Shown here: positions 5,417-11,451 of the stretch, one piece after another
Numbering within the stretch: the stretch's first letter is position 1
How the letters are laid out: each line of letters opens with the position of its first letter
Program-made: the position numbers and the translations under genes
The notes under the pieces: generated by a model
What the model saw: only the letters and a program-made list of their open reading frames with translations
Told to the model about the DNA's origin: nothing
The model's database searches: none
Virus record (IMG/VR): IMGVR_UViG_3300022821_000147
Coordinates: 1-20,120 of that record
From: a virus
Direction: 5' to 3' (one strand)
Length of the DNA: 20,120 nucleotides

Positions 5417-6139
5417 TTATATTGTAAACGGCGACGCCGAACTTATAACAGAGTTAATATTGCGATAAAAATGACCAATGTTCCAACCAGACTTAGTTTG
5501 CCAAGTATCCCAATTTATATACCACTTAATATATGTTTTTAAGTTTTTAAGTGGATATGTTTTTAAAAGATCTGCCATGTTTATGTAATCGGGTTTAAAG
5601 GGCTTGTATGGTTTGTTAAATCTTCTATTAAAAGTATCTGTAAAGAATAAAACTAACTCCGCTTGCGGAGTATTATCTTTTGTATAAGTTTCTTTTGTAA
5701 TAGTATCTTTTGTATGTATACTTTTCTTTACTAGTTGAGTCTTATTTTGTTTACTAGTGAGTCTTATTTTGTTTACTAGTCTAGTTTTCTTTACTAGTGG
5801 TTTCCATTTAGTAAAATCTTTGTTTATGTGATAGGAAGCTCTAACACCTAGTATACTTTTCTTTACTAGTAAATTATTCTTTACTAGTTGTTTTATTTCT
5901 TTACAAACAGAAGCTCTGCTTTTAGATAGATATTTTTCAAATTGAGTTAGACTTATCCAATCTTCCTTTTTCTTAAATCCCCAAGTTTTTCTAATAACTA
6001 AAAGCATTATTTGATATTGAGTAGCATTTAATCTTTGTTTAATAAGAGCCATTAATATATCATTCTCTTCTTTACCAGAGGCTATTTGTATAAAGCCTTT
6101 CTCAAGTTGTGGAGTTTTGTTTTTCATCTTGTAATTCAT
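5417..6139 (-). CDS. O: lambda O-like replication initiator
   Basis: The N-terminal domain (about residues 12-108) fits the phage replication protein O family: EKGFIQIA, then LNATQYQIMLLVIRKTWGFK, KKEDWISLTQFEKYLSKSRA, a winged-helix DNA-binding fold. Residues about 84-155 form a lysine-rich linker encoded by the iteron array, with LVKK or LVNK repeated. The C-terminal part (about 165-240) has aromatic residues (IKWYINWDTWQTKSGWNIGH) and probably contacts the helicase. The initiator binds origin repeats lying in its own gene, as in lambda. ATG 6139 or 6127 (Met5) could be the start; neither has a good Shine-Dalgarno. The last codons, TCG GCG TCG CCG, are unusually GC-rich for this genome. Confidence 0.85.
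   Translation of the reverse strand: MNYKMKNKTPQLEKGFIQIASGKEENDILMALIKQRLNATQYQIMLLVIRKTWGFKKKEDWISLTQFEKYLSKSRASVCKEIKQLVKNNLLVKKSILGVRASYHINKDFTKWKPLVKKTRLVNKIRLTSKQNKTQLVKKSIHTKDTITKETYTKDNTPQAELVLFFTDTFNRRFNKPYKPFKPDYINMADLLKTYPLKNLKTYIKWYINWDTWQTKSGWNIGHFYRNINSVISSASPFTI
5656..5671. repeat. GC-rich hairpin at the origin
   Basis: ACTCCGC and GCGGAGT are perfect inverted repeats separated by two bases (TT), in a locally A+T-rich region. The hairpin lies 4 bases from the nearest TACAAAAGA repeat and about 55 bases from the iterons. It encodes TPQAEL inside the initiator. A role as an origin structure is inferred. Confidence 0.6.
5676..5714 (-). repeat. three AT-rich 15-bp-spaced repeats, possible DNA unwinding element
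   Basis: On the minus strand TACAAAAGA occurs at 5714-5706, 5699-5691 and 5684-5676, spaced exactly 15 bases apart. The stretch codes for T-K-(D/E) repeats of the initiator linker. AT-rich short repeats next to iterons are typical of unwinding elements in lambda-like and plasmid origins. The repeats are seen; the role is inferred. Confidence 0.6.
5727..5888 (-). repeat. iteron array, putative phage replication origin
   Basis: Six copies of ACTAGTAAA lie on the minus strand, at plus coordinates 5727-5735, 5750-5758, 5772-5780, 5790-5798, 5862-5870 and 5880-5888. Most continue as (G/C)AAAA. Two neighbouring copies form a perfect 22-bp tandem duplication (5737-5758 and 5759-5780). Because 22 is not a multiple of three, it is read in two frames (LVNKIRL, then TSKQNKT), so selection acts on the DNA. 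The first and fifth copies share 20 identical bases. The core ACTAGT is itself palindromic. The place in the middle of an O-like gene matches the lambda origin. Confidence 0.78.
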
Positions 6140-6317
6140 CTAAGATTCTCTTGATCTTTGGTATATAATCAAGGTAACTTGTAATAATTTCTTTTGCTTC
6201 ATCTTCACCAACTTCATCAACATTGTATCTGTGCTCCATTTTAGAAATGGTCCAAGAAATTTGTTGAAGTGTTTTTAGTGAGTTTCTAATTCTTAGTAAT
6301 TTTGTAAAGTATTTCAT
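6102..6317 (-). CDS. 71-residue helical protein, first gene of the left operon
   Basis: The product begins MKYFTKLLRIRNSLKTLQQI and is predicted to be all-helical, with a basic N-terminal third and an acidic C-terminal part (EVGEDEAKEIITSYLDYI). No family is recognised. It is the first gene after the divergent promoter region and overlaps the initiator start by 38 bases (26 if Met5 is used). There is no clear Shine-Dalgarno before the ATG at 6317. Its promoter-proximal place suggests an early function, possibly regulatory. This is inference only. Confidence 0.6.
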   Translation of the reverse strand: MKYFTKLLRIRNSLKTLQQISWTISKMEHRYNVDEVGEDEAKEIITSYLDYIPKIKRILDELQDEKQNSTT

Positions 6318-6360
6318 CGTTAGTATTCATCTAATTTTTAATAATCGCCGATATTCCTTA

Positions 6361-6438
6361 TGCTGTAAAAGAAAGCAAGACAGCAATACTATAAAAGCGG
6401 AAACAATCTTGCGTTCTCTTACAACAAGTGTAAGAGAA
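6361..6438 (-). promoter_or_regulatory. structured 5' leader of the left operon
   Basis: TTCTCTTAC (6414-6422) and GTAAGAGAA (6430-6438) form a perfect 9-bp stem with a 7-base loop. GCAAGA (6374-6379) can pair with TCTTGC (6407-6412), or alternatively TGCTGT (6361-6366) can pair with ACAGCA (6380-6385). The leader transcribed from the minus promoter would thus hold two or three hairpins in about 150 bases with no gene. No U-run follows the 9-bp stem on the minus strand, so it is not a plain terminator. It could act in antitermination, RNA stability or protein binding. Confidence 0.5.
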
Positions 6439-6478
6439 TATTAAAGTCTTTTAGAACTTTAGCATAATCACTATTTTA

Positions 6479-6507
6479 ATTTAAACAGATTGCAAATTGA
6501 ATGTCAA
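6479..6507 (-). promoter_or_regulatory. leftward promoter for the replication operon
   Basis: Minus strand: TTGACA at 6507-6502, then a 17-base spacer, then TTAAAT at 6484-6479 (4 of 6 matches to the -10 consensus). It faces the 6317 gene with a leader of about 155 bases. Its -35 lies 9 bases from the -35 of the rightward promoter, so one regulator could cover both. Confidence 0.6.
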
Positions 6508-6516
6508 GCGTATTAT

Positions 6517-6545
6517 TTGACAAAAGAGAATTTACTGTATAGAAT
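6517..6545 (+). promoter_or_regulatory. rightward promoter for the packaging genes
   Basis: TTGACA (6517-6522), a 17-base spacer and TAGAAT (6540-6545) make a near-consensus promoter. The expected transcription start, about 7 bases after the -10, is near 6552, only about 3 bases before the terminase ATG at 6555. The mRNA would therefore be leaderless or nearly so. Confidence 0.75.
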
Positions 6546-6554
6546 GGTATCAAG

Positions 6555-6944
6555 ATGCCTACTAAAAAACTTGCAAATAAAGCTCCTCCCATAAAATATA
6601 TTCCTGAAATTATTTATCCTAAAATAAGAGAATACTTATCTATGTGTGGTAAAGAACAAACAACCCTACCAAGCATTGAGGGTTTAGCCCTTCATCTTGA
6701 TGTAAACCCTGATACAATTAATGATTGGTCTAAAAAATATCCTGAACTATCCGTGTACATAAAAAAGGTAGCAACAAAACAAAGACAGCAATTAATGGAT
6801 GATGGAATGTATGGGGGGAAAGAAGTTAATGCTTCAATGGCTATATTTTTACTAAAAGCAATACATAAATTCAGAGACAGTCCACAAGTAGCTATACAAT
6901 TTAATAGTTTTGTAGATAGTCAAAAGAATGAGCAAATACCATGA
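6555..6944 (+). CDS. terS: terminase small subunit (gp3-like DNA packaging protein)
   Basis: The 129-residue product fits the gp3-type DNA-packaging family. Residues about 35-63 (TLPSIEGLALHLDVNPDTIN, then DWSKKYPEL) form a helix-turn-helix. This is followed by a long helix, KKVATKQRQQLMDDGMYGG, and NASMAIFLLKAIHKFRD, typical of the oligomerisation region. Small terminases bind the packaging site and present DNA to the large subunit. The basic, proline-containing N-terminus (KKLANKAPPIKY) could contact DNA. The start at 6555 sits just downstream of a strong promoter with no room for a Shine-Dalgarno. It overlaps the next gene by 17 bases. Confidence 0.82.
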   Translation: MPTKKLANKAPPIKYIPEIIYPKIREYLSMCGKEQTTLPSIEGLALHLDVNPDTINDWSKKYPELSVYIKKVATKQRQQLMDDGMYGGKEVNASMAIFLLKAIHKFRDSPQVAIQFNSFVDSQKNEQIP

Positions 6945-7725
6945 TTACATTAAACTAATTCCTAAGTATTTTCAGATAGTTGATAAAACTCAACAGACAG
7001 TAGACTTTACATTAAATAAGACTCAGACAGATTTTGTAGAAAACATGGGTGAGAAGAATCTTATTTTAAAAGCAAGACAGTTAGGATTTTCTTCAGTAAT
7101 CTTAGCAATACTTACATTAAGATTTCTATTTAAAGAAAACCAAAGGTGTGTAGTAGTTGCACATGAAACAGGAGCAACACAAAAACTATTAGATAGAGTA
7201 AAGTTTTATATAAAAGCAATGGAGCAGAAGTTTAAAATCAAAGTACCTCTCAAATATAATTCTCGGTCAGAAATGGTTAATGAAGGAATGAACTCTACAT
7301 TTTATATAGGAACAGCAGGATCAAGAAGTTTTGGACGTGGTGATACATTAACAGCATTAGCGTTTTCTGAGTATGCTTTCTTTGTTGACCCTGAGATAAT
7401 GCTATCAGGAGTATTACAAGCATTAGTTCCTGGAGGACTTCTTTTTGTAGAGAGTACAGCAAACGGATTTAATTTCTTCAAGACTCTATGGGATGAAGCA
7501 GAAGAACGTGGATTTAAAAAGAATTTCTATTCATCTGTTTGGGGATATAGTAAAGAATATTTAGATAAGAAGAAAAAAGAATTAAAAAGACTTTATCCTC
7601 AAGAATATCCATCAACTGCATTACAAGCCTTCTTAACTTCAGGAGACCCATATTTTGACAAAGAAGCATTACAGCATTATTTAGAGAATGTAAAAGAACC
7701 TATAAGTTTACAATTTAAACTATGA
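6928..7725 (+). CDS. terL: terminase large subunit, ATPase half (split gene)
   Basis: The 265-residue product holds only the packaging ATPase domain: the divergent Walker A KARQLGFSS (48-56), a VVVAHE strand with an adenine-side TQKLLDRV helix, the Walker B-type region ALAFSEYAF with Ser147-Glu148 and the coupling motif VESTANG (174-180). It ends EALQHYLENVKEPISLQFKL and stops with TGA at the exact point where other terminases continue into the nuclease. This half couples ATP hydrolysis to DNA translocation. The TGA overlaps the ATG of a small zinc-ribbon gene as ATGA. The nuclease domain is a separate gene at 8007, so the holoenzyme must be assembled from two chains. Confidence 0.88.
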   Translation: MSKYHDYIKLIPKYFQIVDKTQQTVDFTLNKTQTDFVENMGEKNLILKARQLGFSSVILAILTLRFLFKENQRCVVVAHETGATQKLLDRVKFYIKAMEQKFKIKVPLKYNSRSEMVNEGMNSTFYIGTAGSRSFGRGDTLTALAFSEYAFFVDPEIMLSGVLQALVPGGLLFVESTANGFNFFKTLWDEAEERGFKKNFYSSVWGYSKEYLDKKKKELKRLYPQEYPSTALQAFLTSGDPYFDKEALQHYLENVKEPISLQFKL

Positions 7726-7991
7726 AAACAGTAAGATTACATAACCCTATAACTAAGACTTATTATAAGGTAAGACGTAAATCTATATTAAATAAGAAAA
7801 AGAAGACTTGTAATCACAATTTTGAGTCAGACCTTTATGAAAATGGCAAGGAATTAGTATTTATTTCTAAGTGTAAGAAATGTGGAAGAAAAGAAATAGA
7901 ATCTTGTAAGTTAGATAAAATTTTTAACTTTGTGGCACATGTAAACCTTATAGCATATCTAGCTGGAAAATGTGAACCAAAGACGAATTAA
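7722..7991 (+). CDS. zinc-ribbon protein inserted between the terminase halves
   Basis: The 89-residue product starts with a basic region (KVRRKSILNKKKKTCNHNF) and has a Cys/His pair in TCNH (about 30-33) and CKKC at about 52-55, a likely zinc ribbon. A hydrophobic tail follows (FNFVAHVNLIAYLAGKC). It is not an HNH, GIY-YIG or LAGLIDADG endonuclease by any visible motif. Its start overlaps the ATPase stop as ATGA, so it is coupled to it, and the nuclease gene begins 15 bases after its end. The K-rich-TC-x-H layout resembles the gene at 18954, which also lies between the two subunit genes of one enzyme. Function is unknown; it might join the packaging motor. Confidence 0.7.
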   Translation: MKTVRLHNPITKTYYKVRRKSILNKKKKTCNHNFESDLYENGKELVFISKCKKCGRKEIESCKLDKIFNFVAHVNLIAYLAGKCEPKTN

Positions 7992-8006
7992 AATTGAATA
8001 AATAAT

Positions 8007-8654
8007 ATGAACGATTGGAGACAATACAGAAAACTAGAGAATAATGAATTTATATTAGTTGGTGTAGATACATCAGCAGGTGCAGGAGATTATACAACAG
8101 CAGTCTTTATATCAAAGACTAAGATTGATGTACCATTAGTATATAGAAGTAAGAAAACAGCAACAGAATTAACAAATCAGTTAGTTATAGTTTTAGAACA
8201 AATACACGACATTACAAACAAAAAACCTATAGTAGCTTATGAGAGAAACAATGGCGGTAGTTTTGAAATGGATAGACTAGCGGCACTTAACAGATTAAAT
8301 AAATACGATATATTTAAAATGCCTAACTTTGGGAGACTTGACCCACCCGAATCTGTTAAATACGGATGGTCAACTAATACTTCAACAAGACCTACAATGT
8401 TACAGGACTTGAAAAATATAGTAGACAATAAAGGAATAAGAATTTATGATGAAGATATTATAAATGAAATGTACTCTTTTATAGTAATGCAGACATCATC
8501 AAGTTGGAAGGCACAAGCTGAAAAGTATGCGTTTGACGACCTTATATTTGGAGCAGCTATAGCATGGCAGTTATACCAACAAGCAAGAGAGCCTGATGAT
8601 AGTGTAGATGATGAGTTACCTCAAGAGAGAGATTTGAATACACCATTTTATTAA
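8007..8654 (+). CDS. terL: terminase large subunit, nuclease half (split gene)
   Basis: The 215-residue product is an RNase H-fold terminase nuclease domain: VGVDTSAGAGDYT with Asp21, PIVAYERNN with Glu79, GWSTNTSTRPTMLQDL (120-135), and KYAFDDLIFGAAIAW with Asp177/Asp178. These acidic residues bind the metal ions used to cut the concatemer at packaging start and end. An N-terminal segment of about 14 residues (MNDWRQYRKLENNE) corresponds to the interdomain linker. No Shine-Dalgarno is visible before the ATG. All catalytic positions are kept, so this is a working split and not a decayed gene. Confidence 0.87.
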   Translation: MNDWRQYRKLENNEFILVGVDTSAGAGDYTTAVFISKTKIDVPLVYRSKKTATELTNQLVIVLEQIHDITNKKPIVAYERNNGGSFEMDRLAALNRLNKYDIFKMPNFGRLDPPESVKYGWSTNTSTRPTMLQDLKNIVDNKGIRIYDEDIINEMYSFIVMQTSSSWKAQAEKYAFDDLIFGAAIAWQLYQQAREPDDSVDDELPQERDLNTPFY

Positions 8655-8655
8655 T

Positions 8656-8829
8656 ATGATATATACAGTAAACATAAGCTCTCATAACAAACAACCTCAT
8701 CTTGACATTGAAGAAGAAATACAAAAGGTTAAGACAGGTCTGTTTACTTTTGTTATAAGAGTAGTAGACACTAATATAGTTGATATAGTTTATTTATCCT
8801 ATGAGTCCTTTAAACCCAAAAAACCTTGA
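8656..8829 (+). CDS. 57-residue DUF2292-like protein, first of a tandem pair
   Basis: ATG at 8656 one base after the nuclease stop, TGA at 8827-8829. The core EIQKVKTGLFTFVIRVVDT, then IVDIVYLSYE, has the form of small DUF2292-type proteins (helix, then K-x-G-x2-T-F and two beta strands). It matches the pattern of the next gene: E-(I/V)-x2-(I/V)-K-x-G-x2-TF. The two are probably diverged tandem paralogues. The role of this family is unknown. Moderate confidence in the family, better in the gene. Confidence 0.58.
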   Translation: MIYTVNISSHNKQPHLDIEEEIQKVKTGLFTFVIRVVDTNIVDIVYLSYESFKPKKP

Positions 8830-8971
8830 TTTCCATTTTATATTAGAAAAAGAGGTTAAACAAATAAAGTATGGACAGATGACATTCAATGTAGTGTTAA
8901 AAGATGGTAAGGTGCTTGTTGACACACTAACTATAACAAGAAGCAGAAGGAAAAAGTATCATATTAAGTAA
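8801..8971 (+). CDS. 56-residue DUF2292-like protein, second of a tandem pair
   Basis: ATG at 8801 inside the previous gene (29-base overlap), TAA at 8969-8971. The region KEVKQIKYGQMTFNVVLKDG followed by KVLVDTLTITRSRRKKY matches the DUF2292 pattern closely (IKYG, then strand, DGK(V/I), strand, basic end). It is the clearer member of the pair. A basic C-terminus (RSRRKKYHIK) suggests nucleic-acid contact. Function is unknown. Confidence 0.6.
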   Translation: MSPLNPKNLDFHFILEKEVKQIKYGQMTFNVVLKDGKVLVDTLTITRSRRKKYHIK

Positions 8972-8977
8972 TGGTAC

Positions 8978-9006
8978 TTGACAAAGAGATATGGTATGTG
9001 TTAATC
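8978..9006 (+). promoter_or_regulatory. possible weak promoter before the portal leader
   Basis: TTGACA (8978-8983) is perfect and is followed after 17 bases by TTAATC, which is a poor -10 box. If active, transcription would begin near 9013 and reach the terminator at 9039-9070, giving an RNA of about 55-60 bases, or a portal mRNA if read through. The -35 and the first bases of the spacer resemble the 6517 promoter. Confidence 0.35.
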
Positions 9007-9038
9007 TGATAGAGATTGGGTGTGCAATTAAAATGTTT

Positions 9039-9070
9039 GCCTAGGTCAGAAATGACTTGGGCTTTTTTTT
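9039..9070 (+). terminator. intrinsic terminator abutting the portal start codon
   Basis: GCCTAGGTCA (9039-9048) and TGACTTGGGC (9053-9062) pair over 10 positions, with two G-U wobbles, around a GAAA tetraloop. They are followed by eight T. The last T is at 9070 and the portal ATG is at 9071. Hairpin, tetraloop and U-run are all seen directly. The lack of any promoter or Shine-Dalgarno between it and the portal suggests an attenuator that must be read through. Confidence 0.85.
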
Positions 9071-10915
9071 ATGGCTAAAAAGAAACTAACTTACAAAAGA
9101 GGAAAACTTGCTGAACAAATACAATCACGTTATCAAGTTTCCTTTGACTCACTTGTTGAAAAAAGAGCTTTATGGACAGAAGCAGAAAATATATTCTCCA
9201 ATAAACTAGCTGATGGAATATCCTCAAAAACTAAGAGTCAGGTAATTGATCCTAAACTATCTACAATGATATTAGAAAGAGAAGCAAGAGTTATGAATAA
9301 GTTTGCTACAGGTAAGTTTAAGCCAATTTCAGGAGATGATATAGCTTCTTCTTCTATTATGAACTTGATAATGGACAAATATATACTTAAACAAGCTAAT
9401 GCTCAATTTTCTATGCTTACTAAACTTCGTATGATGCTTAGATACTCAAATATTTACGGAAATATGTTTGCAATGACTGATTGGGATGTTTCAAAGAATG
9501 GGTATATAGGACCAGACTTATGGTTACTTGGAATAAGAGACGTATTTCCTCAAGTTGGTTCTGTTTCAATAGAAGACTCCGACTATATAATAGTAAGAAC
9601 ATGGAAAACTCTGGAATATTTTAAGAATTTACCAAAAGACGGGAATTTTAAGAATGTAGACAAGATAATTGAAAGGCTAGAAGACTCATCAGGAGATAAA
9701 ATGAGACGAGATACAGAAAATAAGAGCGTAAGAGAGGACCAGTTTGGTTCAAATGCTCAAAACGCTATGCAAAAGGGTTATTTTGAAGTATTATCACAAT
9801 ATGAACGTGATAGATGGGTTGACTATGTACCAACTGCTAGTCTTGAATTTAGAGATACTAAAAATCCTAACAAAGATGGAGAACTTCCAGTAGTTTGTAA
9901 ATATTCAATTCCACTACTTGATGACTTTATGGGAATGGGAGATATGGAACGTGGAAAACCTATGCAATATACATTAAACTCTCTTTGGAATCTATACTTA
10001 GACGCTGTTAAGATTTCAATATTTCCTCCTACTATTTTAAACAAAGACAATATCATAGCTTCAACAATTAAATGGGGAGCAGGTGCTAAATGGATGGTAA
10101 GAGGTAGTGTTCAAAATGCTGTTCAACAGGTAGCAGTTAGTCCTAGAGGAACTGAGGCATTTCAAACTACATACCAAACAGTTGTGGCTTCACTTCTTAA
10201 TATGTTTGGTACTTCAGATACTTCAACTACAAGTCAAACTGATCCAGGATTCGGTAAAACTCCTCTTGCATTAAAAATGCAAAGTCAGAGAGAAAGTGCA
10301 AAAGATAATACAGACAGATTTTATATGGAATTGACTTATTCTCAGATAATGAAAAAGTTTGCAAATATGTGGAGTAAGAAACAACCTAAACAACTTGTAC
10401 TTAGAATGTTTAGGCGAGAACTTGAAGATTTGAAAAAACTATATCCTGAAGTTGAGAATATGTATGATGAAGAAACAGGTAAATTAACTCTTGATAAGAG
10501 TATAACAGGTTCAACTTTATTTGATTATGAAATAGTAGCAGGTTCAACATACGCTATTGACGAGGAAAAACAGTTACTTTCATTAAAAGAAATGTTTGCA
10601 ATCTTAACTCAAAACTTGCAATTTGGACAAGATGGGCGTGTAACCTCTCCTATTTTAGCTAAGATGGAGTCTGAAGGGACTACAGTTAGAATAGGTGAAA
10701 TGTTTACAAGAATTATTGCAGGAAGTGGAATACAAGATTGGACAAAGATAGTAGTTGATAGTAAAGACCAACAGCAAACAAGAGAAGTAACACCTGAAGA
10801 ACAACAATCAATGGATGCAGACCAAGAACAGTTTTTGAAAGTAGTACAAGGGACACAACCACAACAAGAAGGTCAAATGAATCAAGGTCAGATAAACCAA
10901 GTTCCAGCACAATAA
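9071..10915 (+). CDS. portal protein
   Basis: The 614-residue product has the position, length and features of a podovirus-like portal. The N-terminal part is helical and charged. Aromatic segments around residues 135-190 (MLRYSNIYGNMFAMTDWDV, then a GPDLWLLGIRDVFP element) are typical of portal wing domains that read external to internal coordinates. Helical parts around 290-420 correspond to the stem and clip. The C-terminus is Gln-rich (from about 565), as in barrel tails. Portals form the dodecameric ring for DNA entry and bind the terminase. The ATG follows the terminator directly with no Shine-Dalgarno, and no other good start exists nearby. The family is inferred from context plus layout. 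Confidence 0.78.
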   Translation: MAKKKLTYKRGKLAEQIQSRYQVSFDSLVEKRALWTEAENIFSNKLADGISSKTKSQVIDPKLSTMILEREARVMNKFATGKFKPISGDDIASSSIMNLIMDKYILKQANAQFSMLTKLRMMLRYSNIYGNMFAMTDWDVSKNGYIGPDLWLLGIRDVFPQVGSVSIEDSDYIIVRTWKTLEYFKNLPKDGNFKNVDKIIERLEDSSGDKMRRDTENKSVREDQFGSNAQNAMQKGYFEVLSQYERDRWVDYVPTASLEFRDTKNPNKDGELPVVCKYSIPLLDDFMGMGDMERGKPMQYTLNSLWNLYLDAVKISIFPPTILNKDNIIASTIKWGAGAKWMVRGSVQNAVQQVAVSPRGTEAFQTTYQTVVASLLNMFGTSDTSTTSQTDPGFGKTPLALKMQSQRESAKDNTDRFYMELTYSQIMKKFANMWSKKQPKQLVLRMFRRELEDLKKLYPEVENMYDEETGKLTLDKSITGSTLFDYEIVAGSTYAIDEEKQLLSLKEMFAILTQNLQFGQDGRVTSPILAKMESEGTTVRIGEMFTRIIAGSGIQDWTKIVVDSKDQQQTREVTPEEQQSMDADQEQFLKVVQGTQPQQEGQMNQGQINQVPAQ

Positions 10916-10916
10916 T

Positions 10917-11231
10917 ATGGATGAAGCAATAAAACCAGATGTTTTTGCAGACTTTAGGAATGTTGAAGTTCCAACAAAAACTAAAGAAAAGAAAGACCCT
11001 GAAGATATAGCTTTAGGTCGTTTAGCAGGACATGATGGTTGGAAGGTATTAGAAGAATATATTAATAGTTTACAAAAAGGAATAAGAGATTTAGCCAATC
11101 AAGTTATGAGTGAAGGCAAGAGTTTTGAAGATGTTGGCAAAGTTACTGTAGTTAGTAATTTAGCTTGTGAGAAGTTAGAACAAGTTAAAGAAAGAGTATA
11201 TGACAGTAAAGAAGCCATCACAGGAAAATGA
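10917..11231 (+). CDS. small conserved-looking protein between portal and scaffold
   Basis: The 104-residue product starts one base after the portal stop (MDEAIKPDVFADFRNVEVPT). Residues about 30-104 look helical (ALGRLAGHDGWKVLEEYINS, then LQKGIRDLANQVMSEGKSFE). The place between portal and scaffold suggests a head-assembly role, but no family is recognised. Its end overlaps the next gene by 32 bases. Confidence 0.65.
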   Translation: MDEAIKPDVFADFRNVEVPTKTKEKKDPEDIALGRLAGHDGWKVLEEYINSLQKGIRDLANQVMSEGKSFEDVGKVTVVSNLACEKLEQVKERVYDSKEAITGK

Positions 11232-11451
11232 GCACCTTAACAATGGAGAACAAGAAGGAGAAATACTTGATTTTACTAAACCTGATTTTACCTTTATACC
11301 AAAAGGGAATCACGAGTTTAGACAAGAAGGACCATACTTAGTTTGTTACTCATGCCAACTTAAACACGCTGTATATATAGGAATGAATAAAATGATGGTT
11401 GGCATAGATAAGACAGGTATGCCAATCTTAAAGAATAGAGAGTTTAAATAA
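11200..11451 (+). CDS. small HxnCCH zinc-binding protein
   Basis: The 83-residue product has an acidic N-terminal third and a compact metal-site pattern, His38-x10-Cys49-x2-Cys52-x3-His56, in KGNHEFRQEGPYLVCYSCQL and the residues after it. Hydrophobic KMMVGIDKTGMPIL follows. Start at 11200 gives a 32-base overlap with the previous gene; no later start in frame would keep the domain whole. The ATG at 11228 belongs to another frame and was not used. Such small zinc proteins are seen beside portal and scaffold genes in environmental phages. The role is unknown. Confidence 0.65.
   Translation: MTVKKPSQENEHLNNGEQEGEILDFTKPDFTFIPKGNHEFRQEGPYLVCYSCQLKHAVYIGMNKMMVGIDKTGMPILKNREFK

Noticed and set aside
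7722-8006. Group I intron or intein in the large terminase
   Set aside because: The insert is about 285 bases, carries its own coding frame and shows no intein splice residues or homing nuclease motif. A split gene pair is the simpler reading, though splicing should still be tested.
11228-11341. Frame starting at the ATGA overlap at 11228
   Set aside because: It lies in another frame within the zinc-binding gene at 11200, whose metal-site pattern is far more protein-like.
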